From contig CAMCVS010000018.1 of NCBI GenBank assembly GCA_945881965.1, forward strand, positions 1-45,712: a DNA stretch of 45,712 bases, given 5' to 3'. The position numbers were made by a program, and so were the translations under genes. Positions 1-9,077 of the stretch are shown here, in pieces; position 1 is the stretch's first letter; each line of letters starts with the position of its first letter. Under the pieces are notes generated by a model. That model had not been told where the DNA came from. It saw nothing but the letters and a program-made list of their open reading frames with translations, and ran no database searches. This DNA is from Paracoccus haematequi. Lineage in GTDB: Bacteria > Pseudomonadota > Alphaproteobacteria > Rhodobacterales > Rhodobacteraceae.

Positions 1-833
1 GCGGAATAGATCGCTTCCATCACCTGCTTGCCGCGCATCCCTTTGATCAGGCCCAGAACCAGCGCGCCGATGGCCCCGAAACCAGCCGCCTCGGTCGGGT
101 TGAACAGCCCGCCCCACAGCCCGCCGATGACCAGAACGACCAACGCCAGAATCCCGGCGGTGCCCAGCGCCTCGCCGGGTGCGCGGGGTGCTTCGCTGCG
201 GGTCGGACCTGCGGGGGCGATGGCGGGATTGATATAGGCCGCGATCACGCAATAGGCCGCAAACATCCCCGCCAGCATCAGCCCCGGCACCACGCCCGCG
301 ATGAACAGCGCGCCCACCGACAATTCCGTCAGAACCGCCCAGACGATCAGCAGCACCGATGGCGGGATCAGCATCCCCAGACAGGCCGACCCGGCGACGG
401 CCCCCAGCGCAAATTCCTTCTTATAGCCAAGCGCGCGCATTTCCGGATAGGCGATGCGCGAAAATGCCGCCGCTGACGCAATGGACACGCCGGTAACAGC
501 GGCAAAGATCGCGTTGCCTGCTACTGTTGCCACCGCCAGCCGCCCCGGCAACCGCCCCAGCGCGCGGTTGCATGACCGATACAGATCCCCCGCCGCGCCG
601 GATTTCGACACCAGATCGCCCATCAGCACGAACAGCGGGATCACGATGAACGTCTGGCTGCGGATCGCGTCATAGCTGGCGGATGACAACAGCGACGCGG
701 CGATGCCGAAATCGCCCAGCATCAGCCACAGCCCCAGCGCACTGGTCATCGCCAGCACGATGCCAATCTGGAACCCCATCAGCACCAGCAGGAACAGCAG
801 CGCGATCATGTAAAGAACGATTTCGGCGGCCAT
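1..833 (-). CDS. TRAP transporter large permease (DctM family), 3' end missing
   Basis: This is the large membrane subunit of a tripartite (TRAP) uptake system, which moves a solute across the inner membrane using an ion gradient. About 277 codons are visible and the frame is still open at the left edge, so the C-terminal part lies outside the window. The translation begins MAAEIVLYMIALLLFL and is strongly hydrophobic. It contains FNPTEAAGFGA, a signature segment of DctM proteins. The start ATG (833-831) lies one base after the TGA of the small permease, so the two are translationally coupled. The family call is firm; the substrate is unknown. Confidence 0.93.
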   Translation of the reverse strand, partial: MAAEIVLYMIALLFLLVLMGFQIGIVLAMTSALGLWLMLGDFGIAASLLSSASYDAIRSQTFIVIPLFVLMGDLVSKSGAAGDLYRSCNRALGRLPGRLAVATVAGNAIFAAVTGVSIASAAAFSRIAYPEMRALGYKKEFALGAVAGSACLGMLIPPSVLLIVWAVLTELSVGALFIAGVVPGLMLAGMFAAYCVIAAYINPAIAPAGPTRSEAPRAPGEALGTAGILALVVLVIGGLWGGLFNPTEAAGFGAIGALVLGLIKGMRGKQVMEAIYS

Positions 834-834
834 G

Positions 835-1401
835 TCAGCGGTCCTTTCCGGGCGCGGGTGCGGTCATCACGGCGGCGTTGACCGCGTCAAAGCTCAGGAT
901 GCCGGGATAGGACAGTTCGGCCTCAAGCTGATCCGTCCAGTCCAGCCAGATCATCGCCACATAGGCGAGCGCCGTGTAGGCGGCGGTGAAGATCAGCAGG
1001 AACTGGATCGGCCATGTCGCCACCCGCAGCGCGCCTTCGCCTTCGTATTCGCCGATCTTGAAGGCATAGGCCGCCGGTTCCAGCGAGGCGATGGCGATGG
1101 TCAGAAACAGCGATGCGCCCATCAGATATCCGACAGTCCGCAACAGCCTGCGCCCGGTGACCCCCAGCATGTCGGCGAATATCTCGGTGCGCAGCATCGA
1201 CCCGGACATCACCGCCAACGGGATCTGCATGAAGGTGATCGCGACCACGGAATTCTTGATCACCTCCGAGGTGCCTTGAATGGGATAGGAAAACAGGCTG
1301 CGTCCCAGCACATCCACGATGATCGCAAAGCCCAGGATCATCACCCAGCCCGCCGATATCACATGCATACCGCGCGCAGCGCCCACCAACGCCTTCATCA
1401 T
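835..1401 (-). CDS. TRAP transporter small permease (DctQ family)
   Basis: About 188 residues with four hydrophobic segments, the usual size and layout of the small TRAP membrane subunit. The longer open frame reaching 1482 is not used as the start. A strong Shine-Dalgarno (GGGAGG) sits 8 nt before the ATG at 1401 (a second ATG follows at once), and the extension looks like leader sequence. Its stop is one base from the start of the large permease. The substrate-binding protein is not adjacent in this operon; it is divergent at 4158. Confidence 0.9.
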   Translation of the reverse strand: MMKALVGAARGMHVISAGWVMILGFAIIVDVLGRSLFSYPIQGTSEVIKNSVVAITFMQIPLAVMSGSMLRTEIFADMLGVTGRRLLRTVGYLMGASLFLTIAIASLEPAAYAFKIGEYEGEGALRVATWPIQFLLIFTAAYTALAYVAMIWLDWTDQLEAELSYPGILSFDAVNAAVMTAPAPGKDR

Positions 1402-1530
1402 CTTTATTTCCTCCCAGAGCCGCGGGTCGTCTTGCCCGATTCCGTCAAGACCTAGGCCAATCTGTCGCACCGCACAACACACGTTAGCGGTCGATAAATA
1501 AGAAATCGAATGGCCGTGGCGCGCCTCGGA

Positions 1531-2073
1531 TCAGTCCTTCGGCAGTTCCGTCAGATCACCCGCCGCCAATACCGCCAGACCGGTCTGCGCCGATTGTTCC
1601 AGGATTTGCGGCGCCCATGCCACGCGCCCGCCGTCCTGGGTTTCCTGTTTTGACCCGATGATGGCCATCAGAATCGCAGGACTGTCGCCCACATTGCGGA
1701 ACCCGCGATAGACGCCGGGCGGAAACGAGATCACGTCATGCGGGCCGACCACGATTTCCTTGGCCCCGTCCGCACCCCAATAGCAGGCCCAGGTGCCGGT
1801 CAGCGGGATGAACACCTCGATGGTTTCATGGGCATGCAGCGCGGCCCCCTTGCCGGGGTCGGCGCCGACATAGGTGATGCTGAAATAGCGGGCATCGCTG
1901 ATCGCGGGGGCCAGCGCGGGGTCTTCGGTCACGCCGCGCCCGATCACGTTATAGATATCACGGTGATACTGCGGGATGCGGGTATCGACGAACGCCTGTT
2001 TTGACGGCGTCAGCGTCGAAAACCGCGCCACGCGGGCTTCCATCTCGGCAATCGTGGGGTCGGTGATGTTCAT
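1531..2073 (-). CDS. cupin-domain protein
   Basis: A 180-residue single-domain cupin. The core reads GAALHAHETIEVFIPLTG, then VVGPHDVISFPPGVYRGFRNVG, which match the two cupin metal-site motifs (His/Glu in the first, His in the second is not obvious). The start MNITDP at 2073 is chosen over the ATG at 2079: AGGAG lies 7 nt before the former but only 1 nt before the latter. If the ATG at 2079 is used, it overlaps the deacetylase stop as ATGA. The gene lies between a deacetylase and TRAP permeases, so it is likely a sugar- or acid-modifying enzyme or sensor in the same catabolic route. The reaction cannot be told from sequence. Confidence 0.8.
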   Translation of the reverse strand: MNITDPTIAEMEARVARFSTLTPSKQAFVDTRIPQYHRDIYNVIGRGVTEDPALAPAISDARYFSITYVGADPGKGAALHAHETIEVFIPLTGTWACYWGADGAKEIVVGPHDVISFPPGVYRGFRNVGDSPAILMAIIGSKQETQDGGRVAWAPQILEQSAQTGLAVLAAGDLTELPKD

Positions 2074-2075
2074 GG

Positions 2076-2963
2076 TCATTCTCCTGCCGCGATGCGGGCC
2101 ATTTCGCTGTGATACCAGTCGCCGATCTGGCTGGCGGTCATCCAGGCGACGCCAGGGGCGGCCTTGATGTGATCCAGCAGACGTTCCAACGCGGCGATGC
2201 GGTGCGGCACGCCGGTGATATAGGGGTGGATCGAGATCGCCATCACGCGCGGGTTCGTGGCACCCTCGGCATGCAGGCGGTCGAACTGGTCGCGGCCCCG
2301 GGTAAAGAACTCGGCCGCCGGGTGGTTTTGCAAGGCGAACACCGTGATGTCGTTGACCTCGACCGTATAGGGGATGGTGGTGATGGTGCCATGCGGGGTG
2401 GCAATATCCTGCGGCAGATCGTCGATCACCCAATCGGCGACAAATTCGATCCCCGCCGCGCGCAATAAATCCAGCGTTTCGGCGGTTTCGGTCAGGCCAG
2501 GGCTTTCCCAACTGCGCGGGGCCGTGCCGGTAAAGTCGCGGATGGCCTCGCAGGCGCGGATGATCTCGGCCCCCTGATTTTCCAGCCGGTGCATCGGGCC
2601 CTGGACAAAACCGTGGCCCATGAACTCCCACCCGGCATCGCGGGCGGCCCCCGCCACACGCGGATAGGATTGGCAGACATTGCCATTGACCGCAAAAGTC
2701 ACCGGGATGCCGCGCGACACCAGCGCGTCATGCTGCCGCCAGAACCCCGCGCGCATGCCGTATTCGTGCCAGGACCAGTTCGGCACATCGGGCAACAGCG
2801 GCTGGCCCATCGGCGGCGGCAACACGGTGCGCGGCATCGCGCGGTCAATGCGCCATTCCTCGGCGTTCAGAATGACCCAGACCGCCACATGCGCGCCATC
2901 CGGCAGATGCAGGCGCGGGCGGTCCACGCTGGCCTGATAGGGGATGCGGTCAGTGAGGGTCAT
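2076..2963 (-). CDS. polysaccharide deacetylase family protein (PuuE/allantoinase-like)
   Basis: A 295-residue NodB-fold hydrolase. It starts MTLTDRIPYQ, with GGAG 6 nt upstream, and overlaps the end of the upstream oxidoreductase gene by 14 nt. The segments VAVWVILNAEEW, NWSWHEYGMRAGFWR and EFMGHGFVQGPMHRL resemble the metal-independent PuuE branch. The usual TFDDG first motif of metal-dependent NodB deacetylases is absent (NAEE in its place). In PuuE the reaction is opening of a cyclic ureide; here the substrate is unknown. The setting with a cupin, a Gfo/Idh oxidoreductase and a TRAP importer suggests breakdown of an imported small molecule rather than wall polysaccharide (inference). Confidence 0.85.
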   Translation of the reverse strand: MTLTDRIPYQASVDRPRLHLPDGAHVAVWVILNAEEWRIDRAMPRTVLPPPMGQPLLPDVPNWSWHEYGMRAGFWRQHDALVSRGIPVTFAVNGNVCQSYPRVAGAARDAGWEFMGHGFVQGPMHRLENQGAEIIRACEAIRDFTGTAPRSWESPGLTETAETLDLLRAAGIEFVADWVIDDLPQDIATPHGTITTIPYTVEVNDITVFALQNHPAAEFFTRGRDQFDRLHAEGATNPRVMAISIHPYITGVPHRIAALERLLDHIKAAPGVAWMTASQIGDWYHSEMARIAAGE

Positions 2964-3969
2964 GGCTGGCTCCGGGGTGCAGGGTGACAGTCTGGCCAAG
3001 CGCCGCCGATGCAACGATGGCCTCATACAGTGCGATATTGCCGATCAGGTCGGCATCGCTGAACGGATAGGCGGCCTTGCCTGCGATGGCGGCGGCCCAG
3101 GCGTCAAGGTTGGCCACCACGGCATCGGACCATGGCAGGGTTTCCGCAACGGGGGACGCGCCTTTGCGACACTGCAGCCAATCGGTGACGCCCCCCGGTG
3201 TATCGGGATGCGTGGTGTTGCGGATCTCGACCCAACCGTCTGACCCGAAAACATGGAAACGCATGAAATGCGGTGTGGCAAGGATAGCGTTCAGATGCGC
3301 CGTCATCCCGGCGGCAAAGCCCAGTTGCGCCACCACCATGTCACCCGTCGGCCAGCCCAACACGCGGTCACGGGTCAACGCCTGCACAGAGCTGACCGGC
3401 CCGAACAGCCACAGCATCAGGTCGGTCAGGTGGATGCCCATGCCGGTCATGCCCGCGCCGGGTGACAATGTGGCCGAGGTGCGCCAGCCCCCCGGCGCGA
3501 TGCCTGCCAGCTTGTCATGGCTGAAGGCAGCGTCCGTATGCAGGATGGTGCCCAGATCGCCCGCGCCGATCATTGCCTTCAGCCGCGCCATCGCGGGTTC
3601 GAACCGCCGTTCATGCCCGATGCCCAGCACGACACCCGCCGCGCGCGCCGCAGCGACCGCGCGCCGCGCCGATGCTGCCGTCAACCCCAGCGGTTTCTCG
3701 CAGAACACATGCCGCCCCGCCGCCGCCGCGGCACGGACCTGTTCCTCATGGACCATGTGGGGCGTGGTCAGGATCACGGCCGCCACATCCGCCCGGCGCA
3801 GCGCTGTGTCCAGATCATCGACCGCCACACAGCCCGCCGCTTTGATGTCCGCATGCAGCGCGCGATCCGGCTCCGCCACGCAGACCACCCGCAGCCGGGG
3901 ATGCCCCGCAAGCCGCGCCACGATATGCCGCCCCCACCAGCCAAAGCCGATCACCGCGACATTCAGCAT
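2950..3969 (-). CDS. Gfo/Idh/MocA family oxidoreductase
   Basis: A 339-residue NAD(P)-dependent dehydrogenase of the sugar/inositol type. It begins MLNVAVIGFGWWGRHIV, giving the Rossmann GxGxxG (GFGWWG) at the very N-terminus. The segment HVFCEKPLGL carries the EKP motif of the family. The second half (GMGIHLTDLMLWLFGPV) is the usual alpha/beta catalytic domain with the GxHxxD motif. The open frame continues upstream to 4251, but that part is antisense to dctP and its promoter and is not coding. First gene of a minus-strand operon with the deacetylase, cupin and TRAP permeases. The substrate is unknown. Confidence 0.9.
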   Translation of the reverse strand: MLNVAVIGFGWWGRHIVARLAGHPRLRVVCVAEPDRALHADIKAAGCVAVDDLDTALRRADVAAVILTTPHMVHEEQVRAAAAAGRHVFCEKPLGLTAASARRAVAAARAAGVVLGIGHERRFEPAMARLKAMIGAGDLGTILHTDAAFSHDKLAGIAPGGWRTSATLSPGAGMTGMGIHLTDLMLWLFGPVSSVQALTRDRVLGWPTGDMVVAQLGFAAGMTAHLNAILATPHFMRFHVFGSDGWVEIRNTTHPDTPGGVTDWLQCRKGASPVAETLPWSDAVVANLDAWAAAIAGKAAYPFSDADLIGNIALYEAIVASAALGQTVTLHPGASHDPH

Positions 3970-4034
3970 GTCGAAACATCCATCCCGGCCCGGCCTCCCC
4001 GCCGTTTGCCTGTTCCGTACCGGCAAGGCCGATG

Positions 4035-4063
4035 TTGACAGGCAGCTAGTTAGCAAGTGATAA
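4035..4063 (+). promoter_or_regulatory. sigma70-type promoter of the TRAP binding-protein gene
   Basis: TTGACA (4035-4040), a 17-nt spacer, then TGATAA (4058-4063). The predicted transcript start is about 90 nt before the ATG at 4158. The spacer contains the short inverted repeat GCTAGTTAGC (4044-4053), a possible repressor site. This is the best promoter by eye in the window. Confidence 0.6.
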
Positions 4064-4157
4064 ACTGAGGTCCGCAGAGGAGCAAGCGCAACGCGAAAAA
4101 CCATGTCGCGCCTGAGGGACTGCGGAAAAATTACAATCTCTGGGAGGAGAAAGCGGA

Positions 4158-5255
4158 ATGAACGCAACTTTTGGAATGACCGGTCCGGCGAAATCACTTG
4201 GTGGCGCGCTTGTCCTTGCGGGGGCCTTGTCGCTGACGGCTGCTGCGGCAACGGCGGACACCTTTACCCTGCGCGTGGGCGCAGGCCATCCGTCGGGTCC
4301 GTCGGTTTATGTGAACCTTGTCGAAACGTTCTTCGTGCCCGAAGTGAAAAAGCGCGTCGCCGAGCGCACCGCGCACAAGGTGGAATTCATCGAAGGCTAC
4401 GGCGGGTCGATCGCCGGTGTGGCCGACACGCTGGAAGCGGTGCAGACCGGCCTTCTGGACATCGGCGCCTATTGTTTCTGCTTTGAATCGTCGAAGCTGT
4501 TTTTGAACAACTTCCCCTATTGGGCCCCCTTTGGTCCGCAGGGTTCGGCCGATGCGATGAAGATCACCCGCGCCGTCTATGACCTGCATCCCGAACTGAC
4601 CACCGTGTTCACCAAGGATCACGGGCAGGAATTGCTGGGCCTGTCGGGCTGGGACAATTATCACCTTGGCACCACGATGCCCTGGGCCACGGTTGCCGAC
4701 CTGAAGGGCGTCAAGATCGGCGGCGCGGGTCCGAACCTGCCCTGGCTGGAATATGCCGGTGCCGTGCCGGTGCAGTCGGCGCTGCCCGAAGGTTACATGA
4801 GCCTGCAAACCGGGGTCTATAACGGCTGGCTGATGTTCCCGTCCGCCTATCTGGGCTTCAAGTTCCACGAACCCGCGCCGAACTATACCCTGATCGGCTT
4901 TGGCCCGATGATGGTGAACGGGCTGACCGCGAACAGCCGCACCATGTCCCGCCTGCCCGCCGAGGTGGCCGCGATCATCCGCGAAGTCGGTGTGGAATAT
5001 GAGGCCAAATCGGGCGCAACGCTGGACGCAGCCCAAGAGCGCGGCCTGAAAGGGCTGAAAGACGCAGGGGCAAAGGTCGTCGAACTGGCCCCGGAAGTGC
5101 GGCAGGGCTGGGCCGAATCAATGCTGCCCTTCCCGAAAAAGCAGGCGGCAGATGCCAATGCACGCGGGCAGTCGGGCACGGCTGTGATGAAGGACTATCT
5201 GCGGTTGGTGAGCGAATCGGGTTATCAGTGGCCGGTCGCCTATACCGCCGAATGA
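4158..5255 (+). CDS. TRAP transporter substrate-binding protein (DctP family)
   Basis: A 365-residue periplasmic solute receptor for the TRAP permeases encoded divergently at 1-1401. Residues 1-34 form a signal peptide (hydrophobic core LGGALVLAGALSL, likely cleavage after ATA). The rest shows the DctP layout, with GSIAGVADTLEAVQTGLLDIG and LKGVKIGGAGP. The start is fixed by GGGAGGAG a few nt upstream. It has its own good promoter and is followed by a strong terminator, so it is transcribed alone. That allows high receptor expression relative to the permease. The ligand is unknown; the enzymes across the divergent region are the best clue. Confidence 0.93.
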   Translation: MNATFGMTGPAKSLGGALVLAGALSLTAAAATADTFTLRVGAGHPSGPSVYVNLVETFFVPEVKKRVAERTAHKVEFIEGYGGSIAGVADTLEAVQTGLLDIGAYCFCFESSKLFLNNFPYWAPFGPQGSADAMKITRAVYDLHPELTTVFTKDHGQELLGLSGWDNYHLGTTMPWATVADLKGVKIGGAGPNLPWLEYAGAVPVQSALPEGYMSLQTGVYNGWLMFPSAYLGFKFHEPAPNYTLIGFGPMMVNGLTANSRTMSRLPAEVAAIIREVGVEYEAKSGATLDAAQERGLKGLKDAGAKVVELAPEVRQGWAESMLPFPKKQAADANARGQSGTAVMKDYLRLVSESGYQWPVAYTAE

Positions 5256-5275
5256 TCTGATCCCTAGAAATGCGC

Positions 5276-5310
5276 AAAGGCCGGACATTCTGTCCGGCCT
5301 TTGTTGTTTT
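5276..5310 (+). terminator. rho-independent terminator after the TRAP binding protein
   Basis: A 12-bp perfect stem AAAGGCCGGACA / TGTCCGGCCTTT (5276-5287 and 5291-5302) with loop TTC, followed by GTTGTTTT. It lies 20 nt after the dctP stop and before the convergent gene at 5319. The mirrored A run lets it work for the opposite strand too. Confidence 0.88.
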
Positions 5311-5318
5311 CCGGACGC

Positions 5319-5876
5319 TTATGGGGTCAGCGGGCGTTCGGCCAATTCGGCGGCGACATCGGCGTCAAGCGGCGTGTCAAACGTCTGCACGATATAGGCC
5401 AGCGTGGAATAGAACCCGACCGTGGCCATGACGTCGAATACGCCTGCGGTGCCGACCTGCGCCGCCAACGCGCCGCGTTCCGCGTCGGACAAGCGGTGGC
5501 GGTCGATCAGCGCATCCACCGCGCCCGCGATCACGGCATCGTCTGCCGCCATGCCGTCCAGCGGGCCGGCAATCGACGCGATCCGCGCATCCGTCATGCC
5601 GCAGGCGCGTGACCGGCTGATGTGGTGCGCCCATTCATAGGCCGCCCCCATGCGGTGCCCGGTGCGCAGGATCACCACTTCGCTGCGCTGCGGTCCCAGC
5701 ACATTGGTCTGCACCACATGCCCGCGCAACGGTGCCCAGGCGCGCAGCAAATCCGGGTGATGTGCCATCACGCGATAGACGTTCAGCCGACCGGCAAAGC
5801 TGGTTTGCATGTCGGCGATTTTTTCGGGCCAGTTATCCGGGCCAAGCGGGGGGCATTGCAACGGTGTCGGTCCCAT
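5319..5876 (-). CDS. carboxymuconolactone decarboxylase (CMD) family protein
   Basis: A 185-residue all-helical protein of the CMD/AhpD superfamily. The typical stretch is VVILRTGHRMGAAYEWAHHI, with E81 and H84/H85, followed by a single Cys92. The CxxC pair of AhpD-type peroxidases is missing, so thiol peroxidase activity is unlikely. It starts 6 nt after the icd stop and has no good ribosome-binding site of its own, so it probably depends on translation coupling from icd. Substrate unknown; ring-cleavage lactone chemistry is the family precedent only. Confidence 0.8.
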   Translation of the reverse strand: MGPTPLQCPPLGPDNWPEKIADMQTSFAGRLNVYRVMAHHPDLLRAWAPLRGHVVQTNVLGPQRSEVVILRTGHRMGAAYEWAHHISRSRACGMTDARIASIAGPLDGMAADDAVIAGAVDALIDRHRLSDAERGALAAQVGTAGVFDVMATVGFYSTLAYIVQTFDTPLDADVAAELAERPLTP

Positions 5877-5882
5877 CTGGGA

Positions 5883-8117
5883 TCAGCCCAGAATACGCTG
5901 CAAGGTCGGCGAGGGGCGCATCACCTGTGCGGTCTTGGTCGCATCGGTGTGGTAATAGCCGCCCAGATCGGCAGGCGCGCCTTCAGCCGCCATCAGTTCC
6001 GCCAGAATGGCCGCCTCGTTTTCCTCCAGCGCGCGGGCGATGGGGGCGAAATGCGCGATCAGGTCGGCATCTTCGTTCTGGTTGGCCAGCGCCTGCGCCC
6101 AATACAGCGCAAAATAGTAATGGCTGCTGCGGTTATCGGTCTGCCCCACCTTGGCGGCGGGCGAGCGGTTCTGGTCAAGGACGCCCTGCGTGGCGCGATC
6201 AACGGCATGACCCAGGATGCGGGCCTTGTCTGCCGCCGCTTGTCCGGCCTTGGTTTCGGCCAGAAACTTAAGGCTTTCGCCCAAGGCACAGAATTCGCCC
6301 AAGCTGTCCCAGCGCAGGTGATTTTCCTCAACCAGTTGCTGCACATGTTTCGGGGCCGAACCGCCCGCGCCGGTTTCGAACATGCCGCCACCGTTCATCA
6401 GCTTGACGATGGACAGCATCTTGGCCGAGGTGCCCAGTTCCAGAATGGGGAACAGGTCGGTCAGGTAATCGCGCAGCACGTTGCCGGAAATCGAGATCGA
6501 ATCCTTGCCCGCGCGGATGGTTTCCAGCGACAGCCGGGTGGCGTCGCGGGGCGTCATGATGTGGAATTTGTCAGCCACGCCAGCGGCGGCCAGAATGGGT
6601 CGGACATAATTCAGCAGTTGCGCATCATGCGCGCGCGCCGCGTCCAACCAGAAGATCGCCTGACAGCCTTCGGCCTTTTGGCGGGCGATCGCCAGATGCA
6701 CCCAATCCTCGATCGGGGCCTGTTTGGTCGATGCCGACCGCCAGATATCGCCGGCCTCGACCTCATGTTCATGCAGGATGTCACCGTTGGCCAGCACGAT
6801 CCGGACCGTGCCCGGATGCGGGATTTCGAACGTGGTGGGGTGCGATCCGTATTCCTCGGCCTTTTGCGCCATCAGGCCGACGTTCTGCACCGTGCCTGCG
6901 GTGCGCGGGTCAAGCGCGCCGGTTGCCTTGAAATAGCGCACACATTCATCATAAATCGGCGCATAGCTGCTGTCCGGAATGATGCAGTTGGTGTCAGCCG
7001 CCTTGCCATCCGGGCCCCAGCCCTTGCCGCCTGCGCGCAACAGCGCCGGGATCGAGGCGTCGATGATCACGTCGGACGGCACATGCAGGTTGGTGATGCC
7101 CTTGTCCGAGTTCACCATGTACAGCGGCGGACGGTCGGCCATCACGGCGTCAATCGCAGCGGTGATCTGGGCCGCCTCGGGCATGGTGGCGATCTGTTGC
7201 AGCATCACGCCCAGACCGGAATTCGGGTTCACCCCGGCGGCGGCAAGCTGTTCGCCATACTGATCGAACACCGGTTGCAGGAACACGCGGACGGCATGGC
7301 CAAAGATGATCGGGTCCGACACCTTCATCATCGTGGCTTTGAGGTGGATCGAAAACAGGATGCCCGCGTCCTTGGTCGCGGTGATCTGTTCGGCCAGAAA
7401 CGCATCCAGCGCGCGCGCCGACATAAAGGTGGCGTCCACCACGGTGCCTGCGGTGTATTTCACGCCGTCCTTCAGCACAGTGATGCTGCCATCGGCAGCC
7501 ACCAGTTCGATCCGCGCCGCGCCCGCCTGATCGGCGGTCAGCGTGGCGGATTTCTCGTTCGCAAAGAAATCATTGGCCCCCATCGTGGACACGACGGTCT
7601 TGCTGTCGGGCGACCATTTGCCCATCGAATGGGGGTTCGCTTTGGCGTAATTCTTGACCGCAATCGCGGCGCGGCGGTCGGAATTGCCCTCGCGCAGCAC
7701 CGGGTTCACTGCAGACCCTTTGATCGCGTCATAGCGCGCGCGGATGGATTTATCGGTGTCGGTCTGCGGGTCTGCGGGGTAATCCGGCACGGCATAGCCC
7801 TGCGCCTGCAATTCCGCGATGGCGGCGGTCAATTGCGGGCCGGAGGCCGAAATGTTCGGCAGTTTGATGATGTTGGCGGTGGGCAGTTTGACCAGATCAC
7901 CCAGTTCGGCCAGATCATCGGGTTGGCGCTGTTCCGGGGTCAGGTGTTCGGGGAAGGCGGCGATGATGCGGCCCGCCAGCGAGATATCCTTGGTGCCGAC
8001 CGTGATCCCAGCGGCCGCGGCAAAGGATTGGATGATCGGCAACAACGAGGCCGAAGCCAGCTGCGGCGCCTCGTCAACCTTGGTGTAAATGATATCGGGG
8101 GTGCTGTGATCAGACAT
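5883..8117 (-). CDS. icd: NADP-dependent isocitrate dehydrogenase, monomeric type
   Basis: A 744-residue monomeric isocitrate dehydrogenase, converting isocitrate to 2-oxoglutarate with NADP in the TCA cycle. The length is right for the monomeric class (about 740) and far above the roughly 410 of the dimeric enzyme. The N-terminus [17 protein letters not shown] and the run [21 protein letters not shown] are typical. The start MSDHSTP at 8117 has AGGG 7 nt upstream; an in-frame GTG at 8141 is rejected. The downstream CMD-family gene is probably cotranscribed. Confidence 0.95.
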   Translation of the reverse strand: MSDHSTPDIIYTKVDEAPQLASASLLPIIQSFAAAAGITVGTKDISLAGRIIAAFPEHLTPEQRQPDDLAELGDLVKLPTANIIKLPNISASGPQLTAAIAELQAQGYAVPDYPADPQTDTDKSIRARYDAIKGSAVNPVLREGNSDRRAAIAVKNYAKANPHSMGKWSPDSKTVVSTMGANDFFANEKSATLTADQAGAARIELVAADGSITVLKDGVKYTAGTVVDATFMSARALDAFLAEQITATKDAGILFSIHLKATMMKVSDPIIFGHAVRVFLQPVFDQYGEQLAAAGVNPNSGLGVMLQQIATMPEAAQITAAIDAVMADRPPLYMVNSDKGITNLHVPSDVIIDASIPALLRAGGKGWGPDGKAADTNCIIPDSSYAPIYDECVRYFKATGALDPRTAGTVQNVGLMAQKAEEYGSHPTTFEIPHPGTVRIVLANGDILHEHEVEAGDIWRSASTKQAPIEDWVHLAIARQKAEGCQAIFWLDAARAHDAQLLNYVRPILAAAGVADKFHIMTPRDATRLSLETIRAGKDSISISGNVLRDYLTDLFPILELGTSAKMLSIVKLMNGGGMFETGAGGSAPKHVQQLVEENHLRWDSLGEFCALGESLKFLAETKAGQAAADKARILGHAVDRATQGVLDQNRSPAAKVGQTDNRSSHYYFALYWAQALANQNEDADLIAHFAPIARALEENEAAILAELMAAEGAPADLGGYYHTDATKTAQVMRPSPTLQRILG

Positions 8118-8198
8118 TTCATCGCCCTGTCTAGTGTTCACGCGCGTTGTATACGATGGTATCCGGCATGGCCAGTAGTCACGGTCTTGAAACCGCGT

Positions 8199-8215
8199 GC
8201 AATTGCAGCAATTGC
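8199..8215. promoter_or_regulatory. twin GCAATTGC palindromes
   Basis: Two identical 8-bp palindromes GCAATTGC at 8199-8206 and 8208-8215, centres 9 bp apart. They lie upstream of icd and just after the GntR-family gene's stop. They could be a dimer-of-dimers operator for icd. No regulator can be assigned. Confidence 0.3.
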
Positions 8216-8232
8216 GCGGCTTTGGCGGTGGT

Positions 8233-8961
8233 TCAGCCCATCAGACGGGCGGCGACGGACCGCAGATGCGCCCGCATCGCAGCTTGAGCCATGTCGGGGC
8301 TGCGCCCGGCGATTTCCGCAACGATGTCGGCATGTTCGGCAAAGCTGGAATGGTCCAGCGGCGGGCAGGCCCCCGCGCGCACCACCCGCCCCCAGGACAC
8401 CATCCGCCGCAGGGTGTTCAACTGGTCGAACAGCGCCAACAATGTCACCGAACCGCTGCTTTCCGCGATCAGGCGGTGGAAATCATTGTCCAGCGCCTCG
8501 TATTCGCGCCATGACGCGGCGCGTTCGGCGCGTTCGAGGTTCACGCGCAGCTTGGCGATGGCGGCGGCGCTGGCATACAACGCGGCCTCCCGCGCGATGG
8601 CGGGTTCCAGCACGGCGCGGGCGCGCATGACATCGGCGGGGCTGACCTGATGCGCCAGCCGGTCGAAATCGCCCGCAGGCGTCGTGGGCGGGGTTTCGGA
8701 CAGGAAGGTGCCCTTGCCGACATGCCGCCATAGCCGGTTCTCGGCTTCGAGGCTGTCCAGTGCGCGGCGCAGTTCGGCGCGTTTCAGCCCGAGGTCCAGA
8801 CACAGGATGCGTTCGGGCGGCAGGCGTTCGCCGGGCTGAAAGGCGCGGTCCGCGATATAGGCGCGCAATTGCGCCAGCGCGGATGTGTCCGACACGCTCG
8901 CCGGCGCGCGTTCGGCGTCTGCGCGCGGCGGCAGGGGAGGGGCGTTCTGGTCATCCGGCAT
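8233..8961 (-). CDS. FadR-subfamily GntR transcriptional regulator (FCD domain)
   Basis: A 242-residue regulator with an N-terminal winged helix ([20 protein letters not shown] to [10 protein letters not shown], residues 45-87) and a C-terminal FCD ligand-binding domain. The FCD metal ligands are visible: D158, H162, H210 and H232 in DNDFHRL, FAEH and MRAHL. It starts at MPDDQN (8961, GGGGA upstream); an alternative ATG at 9000 would add 13 residues. It is divergent from the FAH-family gene at 9078, which it most likely controls. It is a close structural twin of the regulator at 9777-10454; both share WRHVG-GTF and SSFAEH blocks, suggesting duplication. Confidence 0.88.
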   Translation of the reverse strand: MPDDQNAPPLPPRADAERAPASVSDTSALAQLRAYIADRAFQPGERLPPERILCLDLGLKRAELRRALDSLEAENRLWRHVGKGTFLSETPPTTPAGDFDRLAHQVSPADVMRARAVLEPAIAREAALYASAAAIAKLRVNLERAERAASWREYEALDNDFHRLIAESSGSVTLLALFDQLNTLRRMVSWGRVVRAGACPPLDHSSFAEHADIVAEIAGRSPDMAQAAMRAHLRSVAARLMG

Positions 8962-9077
8962 GGTATCCCCGAAGTTTGGCCCGATCCGCATTGGTTGCAT
9001 GATCCTAAATTGATTTGGATTGATTGACGAGGCCGAATCTGGGATGCACAGACTATCTCAAGCAAGGAGTGCGCCTT

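Noticed and set aside
3970-4251. N-terminal extension of the Gfo/Idh oxidoreductase
   Set aside because: The Rossmann motif starts right at MLNVAVIGFG (3969). The extension crosses the dctP promoter and start codon.
5622-8630. A very long plus-strand open frame (about 1000 codons) opposite icd
   Set aside because: It is antisense to the well-conserved isocitrate dehydrogenase and rich in Arg/His/Gly as expected from the reverse of high-GC coding sequence. No domain is recognised.
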